This document shows positions 32,989 through 46,426 of a DNA stretch of 64,000 bases, one piece after another. The position numbers were made by a program, and so were the translations under genes. The DNA lies in NCBI RefSeq assembly GCF_030272615.1, contig NC_081413.1:445822538-445886537 (forward strand), given 5' to 3'. Each line of letters starts with the position of its first letter. Within the stretch, counting starts at the first letter, position 1. Below the pieces are notes generated by a model, which was not told the origin of the DNA, did no database searches, and was given only the letters and a program-made list of their open reading frames with translations. This stretch comes from Cryptomeria japonica. Taxonomy: Eukaryota; Streptophyta; Pinopsida; Cupressales; Cupressaceae.

Positions 32989-33549
32989 CTCAGTAGTAAA
33001 ACGGATTTTCTGTTACCTACAAGGCATAACAAATCTTGGTTTATGGTATCCTAAAGATAAATTTTTTGATTTATGTGCATACATAGATGCAAATTGGGTA
33101 GGAGATGTAGATGACAGAAAAAGAACCATCGACAGAGCATTTTTCTTAGTAGTAGAGTAATTTCATGGTTGAGCAAGAAACAGAGTTGTACATCACTATC
33201 AACAACAAAATCAGAATATGTTGCAGCAGAAACTAATTGTACATAGGTATTATGGATTAAATAAGTGTTGAAGGACATAAAGGTAAAATCCAAAGAACAT
33301 ATAATCATTTACTGTAATAATATGGCAGCAATTGATATATCAAAGAATTCAGTATTTCACTCTAAAACTAAACATGTTTCTATCAAATTCAATTTTCTAA
33401 AAGAGAATGTTCAAACCAAAGAAGTGAAATTGGTTTATGTGAATACTAAAGAGGAGATTGCAGATATCTTTACTAAGCCTTTTCCTAAGGAAACTTTTGA
33501 ATATCTAAGAGAGCAGCTTGGAGTTATACCCTCACCGGTAGAAACTTAG
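32985..33549 (+). pseudogene. Copia-1 RNase H, copy B
   Basis: Truncated start at the junction, then C-A-Y-I-D-A-N-W-V-G-D (catalytic-region Asp kept, where copy A has Asn), a frameshift near 33155, and an open C-terminal part 33265-33549 with A-A-I-D-I-S-K-N and L-G-V-I-P-S-P-V-E-T-stop. Only one unit of the 609-bp duplication is present. Confidence 0.88.
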
Positions 33550-33902
33550 ATAGTTGGAGCATGACATTAGACCGACAGAATTAATAGAGAAATATTTTTC
33601 TGACTTTGATGAAGGAGAGCTACATCTTAGGGGGAGTAGATTGAATAAATTGGGTTCTCAAGTTCTATGAACTGATTGTATTTGGTTTTGTATTGCTTTG
33701 GCATTTGATTTCAAAGGGGGAGAGATATCTATGGAAAAACACATTATCTTTTGGGGAGAGATTGTTACTCTCTGTATCTATTTTTGAATTTCTAGTTAAT
33801 GATCTCTTTGGGAGATTGTTGGTTTCTGGTTTTTAGCAATTCTGCTTTGGCACTTAGATGGTTTTTCCATCTTGTGTTGCCATCAATGCCAAAGGGGGAG
33901 CT
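33550..33902 (+). other. Copia-1 3' region with multiple PPTs, copy B
   Basis: Same arrangement as 16607-16978: TTAGGGGGAGTAG, AAAGGGGGAGAGA, GGGGAGAGATTG, GGGAGATTGTTGG and the terminal PPT CCAAAGGGGGAGCT at 33889-33902. One of the internal tracts of copy A is missing. Confidence 0.72.
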
Positions 33903-34976
33903 TGTTGGTATTATGGATGTGTTGCATTGGTTTTTTCATTGATGTCAACACATGTCAATACTTGTGAACACTTATCAACATTGAAGATCTTTGGTTATGT
34001 TCACCAGCATGTTTAGTGACTTATGCACATTCACTAGTATCTGGTTCACCGAAAGGTTATACTGTTCACCGGCACTGAGGATGATATATTACTTGGTTAT
34101 GTCGAAGACATTGTTTGGACACTTGGTTTTGGCGATTTGGATATTGGTCTAATCGAGTTTGCATATTTTTTGTTACCGGAAAATAGGTCTAGGTTATGGA
34201 CCAGCAAGCGTTACCTATTCCAGATCAGCATGGCACATTATGAAGATGTTTTATTGATTGGTTATTATTGTAAATGCATTGAGATGACATGATACATCAC
34301 ATATTGATTTATTTGTAATTGATTTAATTGTAATATTCTTAGTGAGCTGACCTACACATTTGGTCTTAGATTTTGGTATATATGTACGATCTCATTTGTG
34401 AGATTAAGTAAGTAAGAAGGTATGGTAGAGGACTGTAATAAGGTATATGCGAATATAAGCAGATCTATACACGCAAACATCATTTGAAGATTCAAGGAAG
34501 TTATGAAGAAGACAATTAGAGCTTAACCGATATTGAATCCAGCATATGAAGATTCTATTTTGAACAGTACATTATCATTGTATTTAACAATCCAATTGTA
34601 GTCAATGTGACTCCCATTTTGTGATTGAGCAGTGAGCTCTAGGCAGTTGGCCTTTCTGCATGTGCAGACCCCATTTGTACACACATACTATCTGCAGTAG
34701 TATCATCTGATTGTGGGTAAGGTTTCCCACTATGATTTTTCCCCTTACAGGGTTTCCACATACAATATATGTGTTATGTGTTGTGGATGTCATTTGTCTT
34801 TCTATTTTATGCATCAAACTGTATCAGTACTATTATTAACTTTTAAACTGTCTACTGGCAATTAGTTTTGTTTACTGGTATTATGCACTAAGTTTGGTTA
34901 GGTTATATTTGGGTTGAAATTAATGGACAATTGATTCACACCTCCCCCCCCTCTCAGTTGCCTCTGGGTCCTAACA
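33903..34976 (+). repeat. Copia-1 3' LTR, copy B
   Basis: TGTTGGTATTATGG to CCTAACA, 1074 bp, followed by GGTAT, the mutated counterpart of the ggttt target duplication of copy A, and then the same Gypsy-1 sequence TACACATAG. This proves that it is a duplicate of the Copia-1 insertion, not an independent one. Confidence 0.93.
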
Positions 34977-34990
34977 GGTATTACACATAG

Positions 34991-36659
34991 TTCTCCAGCA
35001 TATGCTAATTTAAAAATACAAAAAATTTAAAAACAAATTCAAAAATACAAAAAAAAAAACATCAATCAAACAAAAAATAAAGAGAAAATATTTCGTCCAA
35101 CGATGAAAACCACTTTGGTGGTGCCCTGGGCAAGTACCATGGTGAAAACTAGGTTACTGGTGCTGTGTGTAGAGACATTTCTCCTCCCTCCTTCAGGATT
35201 CACTTTAATCCCTTCACTTTGCACACTCTCACAGCCTATCCATCCATAATAAACTTACCCATTCCCATCATGGCTTGTTATTGATCTACCTAAGATTGGT
35301 TAGACATTCATAATAAACCTTCCTTTTCACACCTTTCTGTCCATAATAATCAGCTCCTATCGGTGGCTAAGGCAAATCCCAAGTCTAGTGATGGCTATGG
35401 AACTAAGAGAATCACACATTCTGAGGAGTACAATTGCTTGTAGTTTTCTTTAGTTTATCCACACACAATCCACAATAAAGCAACACTTGCATCACCGATC
35501 CACAATAAAGTTTCATCTTATCCATAATAAAGTATCAGTTTCATGGATTTAGTTAGTTTCAGATGAGACACAATAGCAATGAGCTTCAACAAAATAAAAT
35601 CTTTCAATAGACTCAGACAACATTATGGTTCAGTGCTATCTATCCTTTTGTGAATAAAAATATTGTGACCACAATCAAATAGACTTGTACAAGTGACAAG
35701 AGACACTAAACTTGAGGACTACAGAGGATGTTGTTGTCAAGTCTTGGTTTTCTTTTTGATTTTATCTTTTGGTGACATGTCTTTTATCTTTTCTAGGATG
35801 TCTTTGACTAGAGATCTTATCTCTAGGACGTCTTTGACTAGAAAGGTGATGATGGGGTATTGTCAACTATTTTTCTTTGTTGTTTGTGGATTGTCTCTTA
35901 GTAATGCTATGACTTATCCAAGGATATGAGGACACTATGAGTCTAGTGTGAATTGGGGCATTCCTTGTTTGCGACTATCTGATCTCCATGCAAACAGGTA
36001 CAATGAATTTTTGGGTCGAACATTTACCTCGATTGTCATAACCTATTTTCCATAGTAAAGATCAATGATGATAATAGCACAAGAAGATATTTCACTTCCA
36101 TATCTTCTATCTTCCACACTCCTTTCTTGATTGACTTCCATCATCCTTTATGAGTCTATGTAGCCTGCTATCACATGACTGAGCATAATGACACACCAAA
36201 AATATTTTACATTTCCTGTAGTTTGCACCTGCATTACCACATATTAGCATTTCATAGAGACATATAGATATCACAATTGCATCACATCCTGCACACAACA
36301 CATGTTAAACACATTTTACATTCTCATCATGTAAATAGTTATTTGCATTACCACAGTAATCTGCATTTCATACATTAACATTCATATTTGCATAACATAT
36401 AAAACATAAAAGAATAAAAAAATATTGCATGTCATATACATATTTGCATCCATATCATAAGCATCACATAGAAGCAACATCACATAGGTACAGATGCATA
36501 TAGCTGCCACAAGGATGAATCATCTTATATATATCTCAAAAATCATAAGTGTCATGATAGAATAATGTCAAAATACATATGGCTACAAAATCATCCGAAG
36601 GTGTCTACATCATCATACAAAAATGGTACAAAAACCGATACATAGGGAGCCCTCTAAGG
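34991..36659. other. Gypsy-1 3' region, copy B, non-coding
   Basis: Counterpart of 18070-19711, with the same A-rich tract, GGTGAAAACCAC block and CATAATAAAC words. It contains an extra CACAATAAAG-type repeat near 35468-35515 that copy A has in shorter form. No gene supported. Confidence 0.6.
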
Positions 36660-38500
36660 CTATGATGAACTCCCTCCCTTAGAGCTGGCTAGCCTCAATG
36701 GAGTCTAAGCCCTAGAAGGACCCACCCCAGGATCACCTCTCTCACCCCCTCTATCTAGAGGTGGTAGAGGACCCATGACCACACCGCTAGACATCTGTCT
36801 CCTATCTCTCCCTCTAGTGGTTGTCATCGTCCACGATGGTTTCCAGAAGCTCCTAGCCTATTGATTTGGTGGCACCACTCCATAGTATAGGTCTTGCTAG
36901 AAAGCTATATCCTCCCCCACCCATAGATAATAGGTGTATCCATCTCCTCTATCCTCTTCTTCTTGCCTCCCTGGCCTCAGTGTAGTCTCAGCTTCTGTAT
37001 AGCATTGAATAGCTAGATCCCTCTCCCGCTCAGTGTCCCCCAGCTATCTCCTAAGCCTAGCCATATCCCTGTCCAGATCCTGGATCTCATCTACCTATGC
37101 CTGGTAGATCTCCCTCAAGGATAGTGCCTCATCCTCCTTCTCTCTCCCCTCACCTTGTCCCTATGGCTGCTCCTATCCCTGTCCCTATCCCTATACCTGT
37201 CTAGGAATCTGTGCTATTGGCACCTATAATGGAAATCCACCTCTACCTCTCACTACATGTATCTATCTCTCCTCCCTACCCTCTCTCCTCTGAGCCACTC
37301 TCCTATCTACCACTGTGCCTGATCTCCACTATCGGCCTCTACCTCCACCATCCCCACTATCATCTCCATCACCTCCACCGTCTCCCTCTATCAGCTCCCC
37401 TGGATCTGTCAGCCGTGGAAATGAATGCTTTTCCCAATATGCAATGTACTCTACATCCATCCCTGCATCCTGTACATTTGCCCAAATGTCCTAAGGCATG
37501 GGAACCATCTCTAGAAGTTGTGTCACAGCCTGATCATAAGACAATAATGACCCCAAATGCACTTGATCCCTCACCATTCATGCATACATCCCTGAACCCC
37601 ATGGCATCCGTTGTATCATACCAAACTACCTGCATACCCTATCTCTCAACTATCTCTCAATGATATTTGTTGTCCTCCCTATTAGATACCTGCTCCTGAA
37701 GACATATGGCAGCTCCATTGTGTCATCCTCCCACTCATTCTAGTCTAAGTAAGTCCTCCATACTACACTGTCTATCTCATCAATCACCATGCGCCAATAC
37801 TAAAGCCTCTAAATTTGTGGCTCTGAAGAAATCATATGATACAAATGTATAAAACTACACCCATGTCCTCTACCTCTAAAGTGTATCGGATGTGTAACTG
37901 ACATATGCTCTTATGGCCATACCTGCAACAATGTCACTCCACATCCTAATCCTATTGATCCGTGATACACAAACTGATGCAACTTATAATACAAGTGTGC
38001 CAGTAGACACGAACCCCATGCAAACCTGGTGTGCTTAGTCATCAATGTCTCTAGGGTCCTCCCCCACCCCACTGCTAACTCCTACTAACACCGCTAGTAG
38101 TGCCAATCCTAAAGAGGACATAGTGTCTTAAGCCACATGTCCAACTGTCATCTCCAGTCCTGGATCCTGGAACACTCATCTCAGTGTATCCCTGTCTCCC
38201 TCTTGATCGTAAGGAACTAACTCCCCAACAATCTATATCTACAGTATCCTATACACATCCTCTAAGGTGACTATCATCTCACCCATCAACAAATGAAATG
38301 TACATGTCTCTGAGTGCCATCTCTCAGCTAATGCAGTTAGAAATCCCATGTTCACTCGAAACTTAGGCAAATACATAATGTATCACAAGCCCATAGCCTC
38401 AACTGCTGCTCTATCCTTGAATGGTCGTAAACTCTGAGTTGAAGGGAATCTCTCCCATGACTCTAGCATAGGTAAGTCCTCTTGCAGTCAAGAAAATCAA
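36660..38500 (-). pseudogene. Antisense PMD gene in Gypsy-1, copy B
   Basis: Same decayed PMD gene as in copy A, with the E-R-W-H-S-E-T and E-M-I-V-T-L-E-D-V blocks around 38240-38340 and the R/G/P tail ending at 36660. It retains about 41 bases near 37393-37433 that copy A has lost, so the two copies complement each other as evidence for the family. It lacks about 41 bases near 38070 that copy A has, a deletion between CCCACTA direct repeats. Many stops; inactive. Confidence 0.8.
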
Positions 38501-39763
38501 CTGTGTCAATCCTAGTGGTACTCCTATTCATCACAAAGTTCTTTTTATCCTAGTTCTTATATTAACATATGGCACTTTATCCTAGTGGTACTCCTTGTTC
38601 ATCACAAGGTGTTGTTTTTTATCCTAGTACTTATATCTATCAAATGGAACTCTATCCTAGTAGTATTCTCTATTCATCACAAAGTGCTGCTTTTATCCTA
38701 TATTTTAGGGCACCTACTTGAGTGTATCCTTTTGAGCAACGTATCCAATTGACAACGTATGTTCTATCTCAAAATTACCAATTTCAGCCTAATCCAATTG
38801 ACAACATATGTCCTATCACAAAATTGTTAATTTCTATGGTATTCCCTATTCATCACAAAGTTCCTTGCTCTATCCTATCCTAGGGCCTCTGCTTGAGTGT
38901 ATCCTCTTGAGTAGTTTCTTGATTGGCAATGTATGCTCTATCATAGAATTTTCAATCCCAACCCTATATGTTATCCTAGTCTTCCCTAGAGGACCTGCTT
39001 GAGTGTATCCTCTTAGCAGCTTATCCAATTAACAACATATGTTTATCACAAAACTTTTGATTTGACCTTGAAGACATAAACGTGCATTCATGACACAAAC
39101 ACACTTACATACTTCACAGACGTTTCTGCATTTCATAGATGCACCCGCATTGAACACAGATGCTACTGAAATAAAAAACATGCTTCACACAAACATAGAC
39201 GTGCCTAGCCTACCTAGATGTGTCTGGGACCAATGCAGATGCACCTTAACGTTTTTCACCCCACTTGACATTTTTGCAATCTACCTAATGTACATGTATT
39301 GCACTACCTAGAATGAATTTATGACAACAATTAATGCACCAAAGTACAAGGAGGTTTTGTGGTACTCATCAGCTCTCCTACATCTGTTGGCCTCTGATAT
39401 CGGCGAACATGGTCTAATTTGTGCACCAATGCCATCGCTACTGACTACTGACTTCTTTCTACTCTCTTTACACTCTAATTTCTTAGGTGTGTGGATGACA
39501 ATGAGGATGTTTTCCCTCGTAGTCTATCTTATAGACTATCCTAGCCCTAGTCTCTCTAGTCAATCTTCTTCATCTCATAACTTTGTCACTCTATCCTATC
39601 TTGTCAGTTTGTTCTAGCCTTTCTTTCTTATCGAGAGATTGTTTGCAATCATTTCAAATATTTTCATCCAATCTCTCAAGGGGGCATATCACTCCTATCT
39701 TGGGGCAACTTTGTATCAGTTTATCTTATCTTCTTTGAAACAACATGACAAGCTGCATTGTCT
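38501..39763. repeat. Tandem repeats and reversed CRTCTGTG words, copy B
   Basis: 38510-39060 repeats the higher-order array described for copy A (GGTACTCC, CATCACAAAGT, GCTTGAGTGTATCCTC words). 39075-39255 carries six reversed words such as CACAGACGT and CATAGACGTGCC. 39260-39763 is non-coding, ending in the PPT at 39764-39778. Confidence 0.65.
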
Positions 39764-39778
39764 CAAAGAGGGGCAAAA

Positions 39779-40551
39779 TGTAGACACCTAAAATTGTTCT
39801 CTCTAATTAAATAAATTTTTTTTATTTATTTAATTTTTTTATCCCAAGTCTTCTATTAATTAAATAAATCATTATTAATTTAATTAATTCATTTATCCTC
39901 TTCTAGCCTTTTTCCTCATTTAAATAAATACATTTATTTATTTAAATTACCCTTTTCCTAAATTACATAAATACTTTTATTTATTTAATTTATCCCACTT
40001 CCTCTACTAATTAAATAAATCTTTATTTATTTAATTAATTTATTAGTCTTTTCTACCCATGACACATGTCATTCATCTCTTAATTCCAAGACTACCTACC
40101 CTCTCATTATTTTCTTATTTCCTCTACCTACCCTCCAATCGTAGCCGACCATTTATCTTTTACACCTCTCAATCTTATCCCTTCATTTCTTACAGTGTTC
40201 TCTATATAAGGAGATGCTTCCTTCATTATCAACCCTAACTCCTGGACTAGTATTCAAACTTTCACATGCAATCAAGCCTACTTGTAATGACATTTCAGTT
40301 CTTTGTTGAGCTTTTGTGCACACATAAAATCTGAGAGCAAATATATAAAGAAAGATCAATGGAGATAGGAAGAATGGAGATCCAAACCCTATTGGACATG
40401 TGATGGTATAATTTTTTTGATTTTGTTGATTTACATTGTCTTAGGTAATCTTCATATGTTATTGTGGATCTTTGTTGTTTTTAGGCTAGGGTTTTGTGGT
40501 TGAATCTATTTTATTCTTTCAATATTGTTGTTTCCATTTTTACCATAAACA
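39779..40551 (+). repeat. Gypsy-1 3' LTR, copy B
   Basis: TGTAGACACC to CATAAACA, 773 bp. Relative to copy A, about 38 bases of Copia-2 directly after the LTR are deleted, including the target duplication, with ATC shared at the deletion ends. Confidence 0.94.
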
Positions 40552-41520
40552 ATCCTCTTTATTGCACATTCATGATTTTCTTTAGGATTACTTTGATATC
40601 TTGAAACAATACTTACTGCATTCATAATATCAGGTCTAGTCTAAGTTAGATACAACAGACAACCAATCATAGACTTATACCTTATCAGGTTTACTAGTGT
40701 AGAAGCATCCCTGATAGATAATTTATCACTTGTAGCCATAGGAGTACTTACCGGTTTGGAATTATCCATACCAAACTTCTTCAATAGTTCCCTTAGATAC
40801 TTAGTTTGATAGATAAAAAATCCCTTTGTCAGTTTGAGTAATCTGCAAACCTAAGAAAAATTTCATCTCACCAATCATGGACATTTCAAATTCATTTTTC
40901 ATGTTGTTAGAAATTTCCATGCATAGTTTATTTTCTCCTCCAAAAATGATATCATCAACAAAAAATTCAATAATCAGAATATCATTATCAGTGACCTTAT
41001 AATATATATTACTATCAGCACTGCCTTTAGTAAAACTAAGCTTCAAAAGATATTTATACAACCTTCCATACCAAGCTCTAGGAGCCTATTTCAAACCATA
41101 TAAATCTTTCTTTAATCTGCAAACCATATCTTTATCATCTGTTAGTGAGAATCCATCAGGTTGCTCAATGTAAAATTCTTCCTAAAGCTTACCATTCAAA
41201 AATGCACATTTAACATCCATTTGATAAACGTTATAGTTCTTATAAGTTGCATAGGCAAGAAATAGTATAACAACTTCAATTATAGCTACAAGTGCAAATG
41301 TCTTATGATAATCAATTCCTTCCATTTGAGAATATCCTTTACAAACCAATCTAGCCTTGTTCCTTATAGCTTGACCATCCTCATTCAGTTTATTCTTAAA
41401 AAACCTTTTAGCTCCAATAACATTCTTATTTTTATGCCAGGAAACTAAAGACCAAGTTTCATTCTTCTCTATTTGATCTAATTCATCTTCCATAACCTTT
41501 AACCAATGTCTATCCTTACA
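40552..41520 (-). pseudogene. Copia-2B reverse transcriptase and RNase H start
   Basis: Right to left: M-E-D-E-L-D-Q-I-E-K-N-E-T-W-S-L, G-Y-S-Q-M-E-G-I-D-Y-H, Y-Q-M-D-V-K-C-A-F-L-N-G, E-F-F-V-D-D-I-I-F-G-G-E (near 40945), then F-F-L-G-L-Q-I-T-Q-T. One stop after the L-N-G-K-L segment near 41182 and one near 41085. FVDD in place of YVDD, as in the other copia copies. Confidence 0.88.
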
Positions 41521-41546
41521 AACTTCAACAATAGTTGTTGGTTCAA

Positions 41547-43705
41547 AGGTGCAGGAGCACCTAGTTGAGTCAAACTCCTATTTTTGGGTATTTAATGCTT
41601 TTATGTTTGTAAAGTCTTGTGTTAGGTTGATTTTTTTGTTTTAGGTTTTTTTGGGTCATGTTTAGTGGTTTTGATCTCATTTTGGGCTCTAGAGATCAAG
41701 TTTTGCCTTTTAGGCCTTGAGTTGACAATTTTTGGCAAAAATATGAAAAATTGCCAAAAGGGTCTCCTAATGTCTTCAAGAGCATTGAAACATGTTTGTT
41801 TAGTGTTTCTAAGAATGTCTAATTTGTTTAGGCAAGTTTATAAGGCTAGGTTGTCGAAATGCCTTTGTGAGCAAGAAAAGTTGTCATTTGTCTTAAGAAA
41901 ATTGTCAAAATTGTCATTTTCTTGAAAAATGTAATTATTGAAGCCTCTTGTTCGTACAAGGGCATGAAAACTAGCTAGAGAAAATATATAAGGCCTCCCT
42001 TTTCCTTGGAAATGGTTGGTGATTATTCTCATAAGTGAAACTTAATAGAAATCAAGTTTTTTGGCTTTTATGATTGTTTTATTTTCCTTTTGAAGGGTAG
42101 TCCATACTGTAGCTGTACAAATCCGTACTGTACCTTCTTGGAAGTTGAGATGTTGATGTAACAAGGCTTCTCATGTAATTTTTTCTTTGGTTTTTCATTT
42201 GCAAGCTTTTTATACAAAAATATTTGTAAACTATGTATCTGCTGCCCTGCCAGGGGTTTGGAGTTGTAAAATGTGTCAACCTAGTTGATCCAGGTCTAGG
42301 ATCCTTCCAATGGATTCTTCCAAGTTGATCCATGTGTATATAATGTACATTCCTTTCTTTTTGTACCAGAAAAGTGGTTTGGAATATGCAATTGAGTGAA
42401 TACTAGGCAAGTGTTTGTCATTTGGCTAGTAGCTTGACAAAACTCAAAGTTTGCACTCAAAAGTAATTTGGGTGAGAAAATGAATGTAACAAGGACCTGG
42501 ACATTTGGCCAAGGGCATTTAATATCTTCTTGGATGGAGAGTTTAGCTTATTCTTATTTAAGTCTTTCTCATTTTGTAATCAAATAGTGAGTTCACTATT
42601 TTCATGAATTGTATGTTGTAAAATGCCCATGGAATGCTTGAAGAGCATAATCCAAGCCTTGAATCTTGAAGGAAATGTAATATGAGGCATGTTACTTTTT
42701 TTAAGAAATCATTGAGGTGTTTTCCCAATCCAAAACTCTTCATGTTTGCAGGTCCAAAGTGCTTTGTTGCTAACTGGTAAAAGGGGCAGTGAAAATGACT
42801 GTCACAGTGGTAGTTTTCTGATTTCCAGTTAGTGTGCCAAGTGTTTGGAAAAATGGAAAGTGGTAGTGACTTGGATAGGGTTCTCCAAGGTGTTGCAAAC
42901 CACCTCAGATATTCTTAGGCCTTGGTTCATCCAGGGGAAAACAAATCAAACTTTGCAAGCCCAAACCCTCACTAAACCCTCCTTTTGGGCCATAAAATAT
43001 GGACAGTCATCAAACACTCCCCATGGAACTCAAAACCTGAAAAATCTTCAAGATTATACCTCCTAAAAAATATTCAAAACATTTTTTGTGGTGAAAATGA
43101 CCATCGTTGGCTGGTGGGAGCAAAATAAGGCAAATTAGGCCTCCACGGGCTAGTAGCCTTGTTGCATAACACACAACATTGACCATTTTTGCAAATTGCA
43201 TGAACCCAATTGAAAAATGAAACTTGGGGCTTATGAAACATGATGGAAAAATTTTAAGAAGTCCAAAAAGTGTTCCTTGGGACTCCTAGACCGTGTGTAG
43301 CCTCATTTTGGGGTAGTTGAGCTTGGTTAGTGAATTTGAGCAAGTTAAGGGTTATAGACCTCAAACAAGAGGATGAGAATTCAAAGGTGAACATTACCTT
43401 ACTGCCCCTACATTTCCATGTGGAAGACCCCTAGTACACACTGGAACCTAAGGTTGAAGGCCCCAAGAGCCAAGCATGAGAAAGTGTAGCTATAAGGAAT
43501 AAGCATTTTTTAGTAGATCTGAGCATGGTGAGAGTCATCACCAGTAAGGGAGTTTGCTAGGCAAGAAAACCCTAGAGTACTTGGCATCATGACAATTAGA
43601 CAGATTGAGTAATCATACACAACATAATCTATAAGTCTTTGGTAACAAATTGATCCTTTTGAGCAAATTAACCTTGTGAGCACTTCCCTATCAAGCTCCC
43701 TATCA
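41547..43705. repeat. Probable solo LTR inserted in Copia-2 copy B
   Basis: 2159 bp absent from copy A at the same place. Flanked by perfect 5-bp direct repeats TTCAA (41542-41546 and 43706-43710). It starts AGGTGCAGGAGC and ends CCCTATCA, so TG...CA ends with the first T changed to A would fit. It holds a TATATAAGG box at about 41986 in plus orientation. It contains no coding domain and no PBS or PPT inside, which points to a solo LTR and not a full element. The family is not otherwise present in the window. Confidence 0.75.
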
Positions 43706-44830
43706 TTCAACTTAAGAAATGAGACATACCTCTTCATTTGCCACTTTTATTCTTATCATAACTCCCTTGTTTATATCTCCAATAATTTGATCTTCATAAT
43801 GATTTAATCTTACATACCTAGGTGTCTTTTGAACTTCAGTTTCACTGCTCTATTCATCAGTCATAGTTGAATTTTCTGATTCTGTTGGTGTAATTATCTC
43901 AACTTCCTGTACTGGTTGAGGCATTGTCGGTTCAATTATGATCATTTCCACTACTGGTTCACTCTCATATGATAGAATGATTTCTATACTATTCATCCAC
44001 TTTCACATCAACACTCTTCACAATTTTCTATAATCTTTTATTATAACGTCTATATGCTTTTCTCTGAATTGAATAACCAAGAAATATCCCTTCATCACAT
44101 CTAGGATCAAATTTTCCAATTGAATCATCTCTTCTAATATAGAATTTACTTCCAAAACTTCTAAAATGCTTTCCAATAGGTGCATGTCCAAACCAAAGCT
44201 CATAAGGGGTCTTATCGGTTCCACCTTTGATGTGAACTTTGTTCAATGTGTAGACTGCTCTACTCACTGTTTCACTCCGGTAGATATGAGGCAGTTTGGC
44301 TTCCATAATCATAGATCTAGCTGTATCCAAAATGGTTATGTTCTTTCTTTCAACTACATTTTGCTGAGGAGTCCTAGGTGCAGATAGTTGTCTCCTGATT
44401 CCATTTGTCTCACAGTAACTCTTAAATTCATGAGAAGTGAACTCACCGCCATGATCTGATCTTAGACATTTGATTTTCAATCCAGTTTTTTATTCAACCT
44501 TCACTTTAAAGATCTTGAATTTCTCCAAAGCTTCAGAGTTCTCCCTTAGAAAAGTCACCCACATCATTCTAGAATAGTCATCAATAAGCAGCATGAAATG
44601 CCTATCACCTTGAAAGCTTCTAGTCCTTGTTGAACCACATAAGTTAGTGTGAATCAAATCAAGTACATCATTAGATTTATCATGTATGCTCTTAAAATAA
44701 CTTCTGACTTGCTTACCTAATTGACATTCCTTACATACTAGATCATAAGGCTTCATAATCTTAGGTATATCTCTAACTGCCTTAGTTAAACTGATCTTAA
44801 CAATACAATCAAAATTAACATGACACAACC
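43706..44830 (-). pseudogene. Copia-2B integrase and linker
   Basis: M-C-H-V-N-F-D-C, V-C-K-E-C-Q-L-G-K-Q, I-D-D-Y-S-R, S-D-H-G-G-E-F, R-T-P-Q-Q-N-V-V-E-R-K: complete HHCC and DDE residues. Open over 44480-44028 (150 codons), one of the best preserved integrase stretches in the window. The linker toward RT is interrupted by the 2.16-kb insertion. Confidence 0.88.
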
Positions 44831-44899
44831 TCTTATGTCATAGCCAACTCTCATCAATATGAGAAATCAAACATGTCTTATTATTAGTGTTCAAGTGAA

Positions 44900-45260
44900 A
44901 GATATTACTTCCTATCTGAATACCGGTTGCAATCTCCAAACCAGTCTTATTAACGATTTTGCATTTTCTATCTTTAAACTGAAGTTGAAAACCCTTATCA
45001 ACCAATTAACCAACACTCAAAAGATTATGCCTTAAACCTTCTACATAATAGACATTATCAGTGTTATGCTTTCCATCCAAAGAAATAGTACCTCTACCTT
45101 TGATCAGGCATGCCTTGTCATCTCCAAATCTGACTTGATCCCCATTGTATTCTTGCAGGGACAAAAAATTCCCTTTATCTCCAGTCATATGATGTGATAA
45201 TCCACTATCAATTACCCATTCATCCTTATCTTCAATTTTTTTTGCCAGGGCTTTTCTTCA
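44900..45260 (-). pseudogene. Copia-2B aspartic protease
   Basis: D-S-G-L-S-H-H-M-T-G-D-K around 45170-45210, followed by D-Q-V-R-F-G-D-D-K-A-C-L-I-K-G-R-G. Active-site residues retained. A frameshift near 45250 separates it from gag. Confidence 0.85.
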
Positions 45261-46368
45261 TTCTTGATAGCCAGTTCTGGTTCATCTTCCTTCAAAGCAT
45301 AGAACACCCATTCCTTTCCATTTCCAGATCCACTAATAGAGTCTTCTATCAGCTCATCTCTAGAGTCATCAGTTACTCCTTCCTCATCTTCTATGTAGCA
45401 TTGTTTTCTTTTCTTGAATCTATATCTGTTCAGGTTAGGCTTAAAATATTTCTTAACTCTTTCCTCAAACCTTGAATTCCATTCAGGACATCTAGATCCA
45501 AAATGACCAATCTTATTACATGCAAAACATTTAAAAGGTTCTTTTCCTTCATACTTACATCCAATTGGTCCTTTAGGTACTCTTCTAGCAAATAAGGCTT
45601 CAAGTTTCTCAAGTTATTCATCTTCTTTCCTCATGTCTTCCAATTATTTTACATGTAGGGCTTTCTAGTCACTTTGGCTAGTAGATGTTGATGATGATGC
45701 ATGAAAAGAAGGTTCAGGCTTTACAACTCCAGAAGATCCAAATTCTTCAAGCTCAAAAGAAGATAATTTCCCAATCAGAATGTCTCTGTTAACTAAGGTG
45801 TTTTCCATTGTTCTTAACTCATTAATTGTAGTTGCCTTTATCTTATAAGCCGGTGGAAGGGCACTCAAGAATTTGGAAACTATTTCATCTTCACTTAGAA
45901 ATCCTCCACAACATTGAATTCCCATAACAATCCCATTTACTCTTTCCATAAACACAACAATTATTTCATTATCTTCCATTTTCAAGTTTTCATATCTTAC
46001 TTGGTAACCATCAAGTTTAGAAATTTTCAATCCCACATTACCTTCAGAGTTTGATATTTGTCCCACATAACCTTAGGTGATGATTTGTCAGTCAATCCCA
46101 TGATTTGCTGATCAGTAAGTGCACACAAGAGGGCTTCTCTAACTCTGCAATCATTTTCAATATTGTTATCCAAGTCTGCAGGAGCATGATTACTAGATGT
46201 CAGATCATAAGGTGTGTATCCTTTCTCAGTGATCTCCCAAATATCCTTGCCAAGACATCTACGATGAGTCTCCATTCGAATTTTCCATATCCCATAATTT
46301 TTTCCATCAAGCTTAGGGATTTCTCTTCTAGAAATAGTTGCCGGTGGATTAGAAGTGTTAGTCACCAT
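45261..46368 (-). pseudogene. gag: Copia-2B gag
   Basis: Starts M-V-T-N-T-S-N at 46368; L-D-G-K-N-Y-G-I-W-K-I-R-M, L-T-D-Q-Q-I-M-G-L-T-D-K, G-I-Q-C-C-G-G-F-L-S-E-D-E-I-V. The zinc knuckle near 45483-45528 is intact here (C-F-A-C...G-H...R-C), unlike copies A and Copia-1. A frameshift near 46050 and a stop near 45650 break the frame. Confidence 0.87.
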
Positions 46369-46426
46369 AGGATCTACCTCAAGCGGTTAAAATTATGTAA
46401 AAGAGGACCAAATCTCTGATACCAAT

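Noticed and set aside
33903-34976. Independent second Copia-1 insertion
   Set aside because: It lies at the identical Gypsy-1 position with the same target sequence and the surrounding order is duplicated, so it is part of the 17-kb duplication.
37211-37663. Plus-strand frame rich in Pro, Leu and Ser
   Set aside because: It is the shadow of the Arg/Gly-rich tail and PMD domain of the antisense gene on the minus strand.
41641-42333. Frames in the 2.16-kb insertion
   Set aside because: Short, on both strands, no domain; the insertion has features of an LTR instead.
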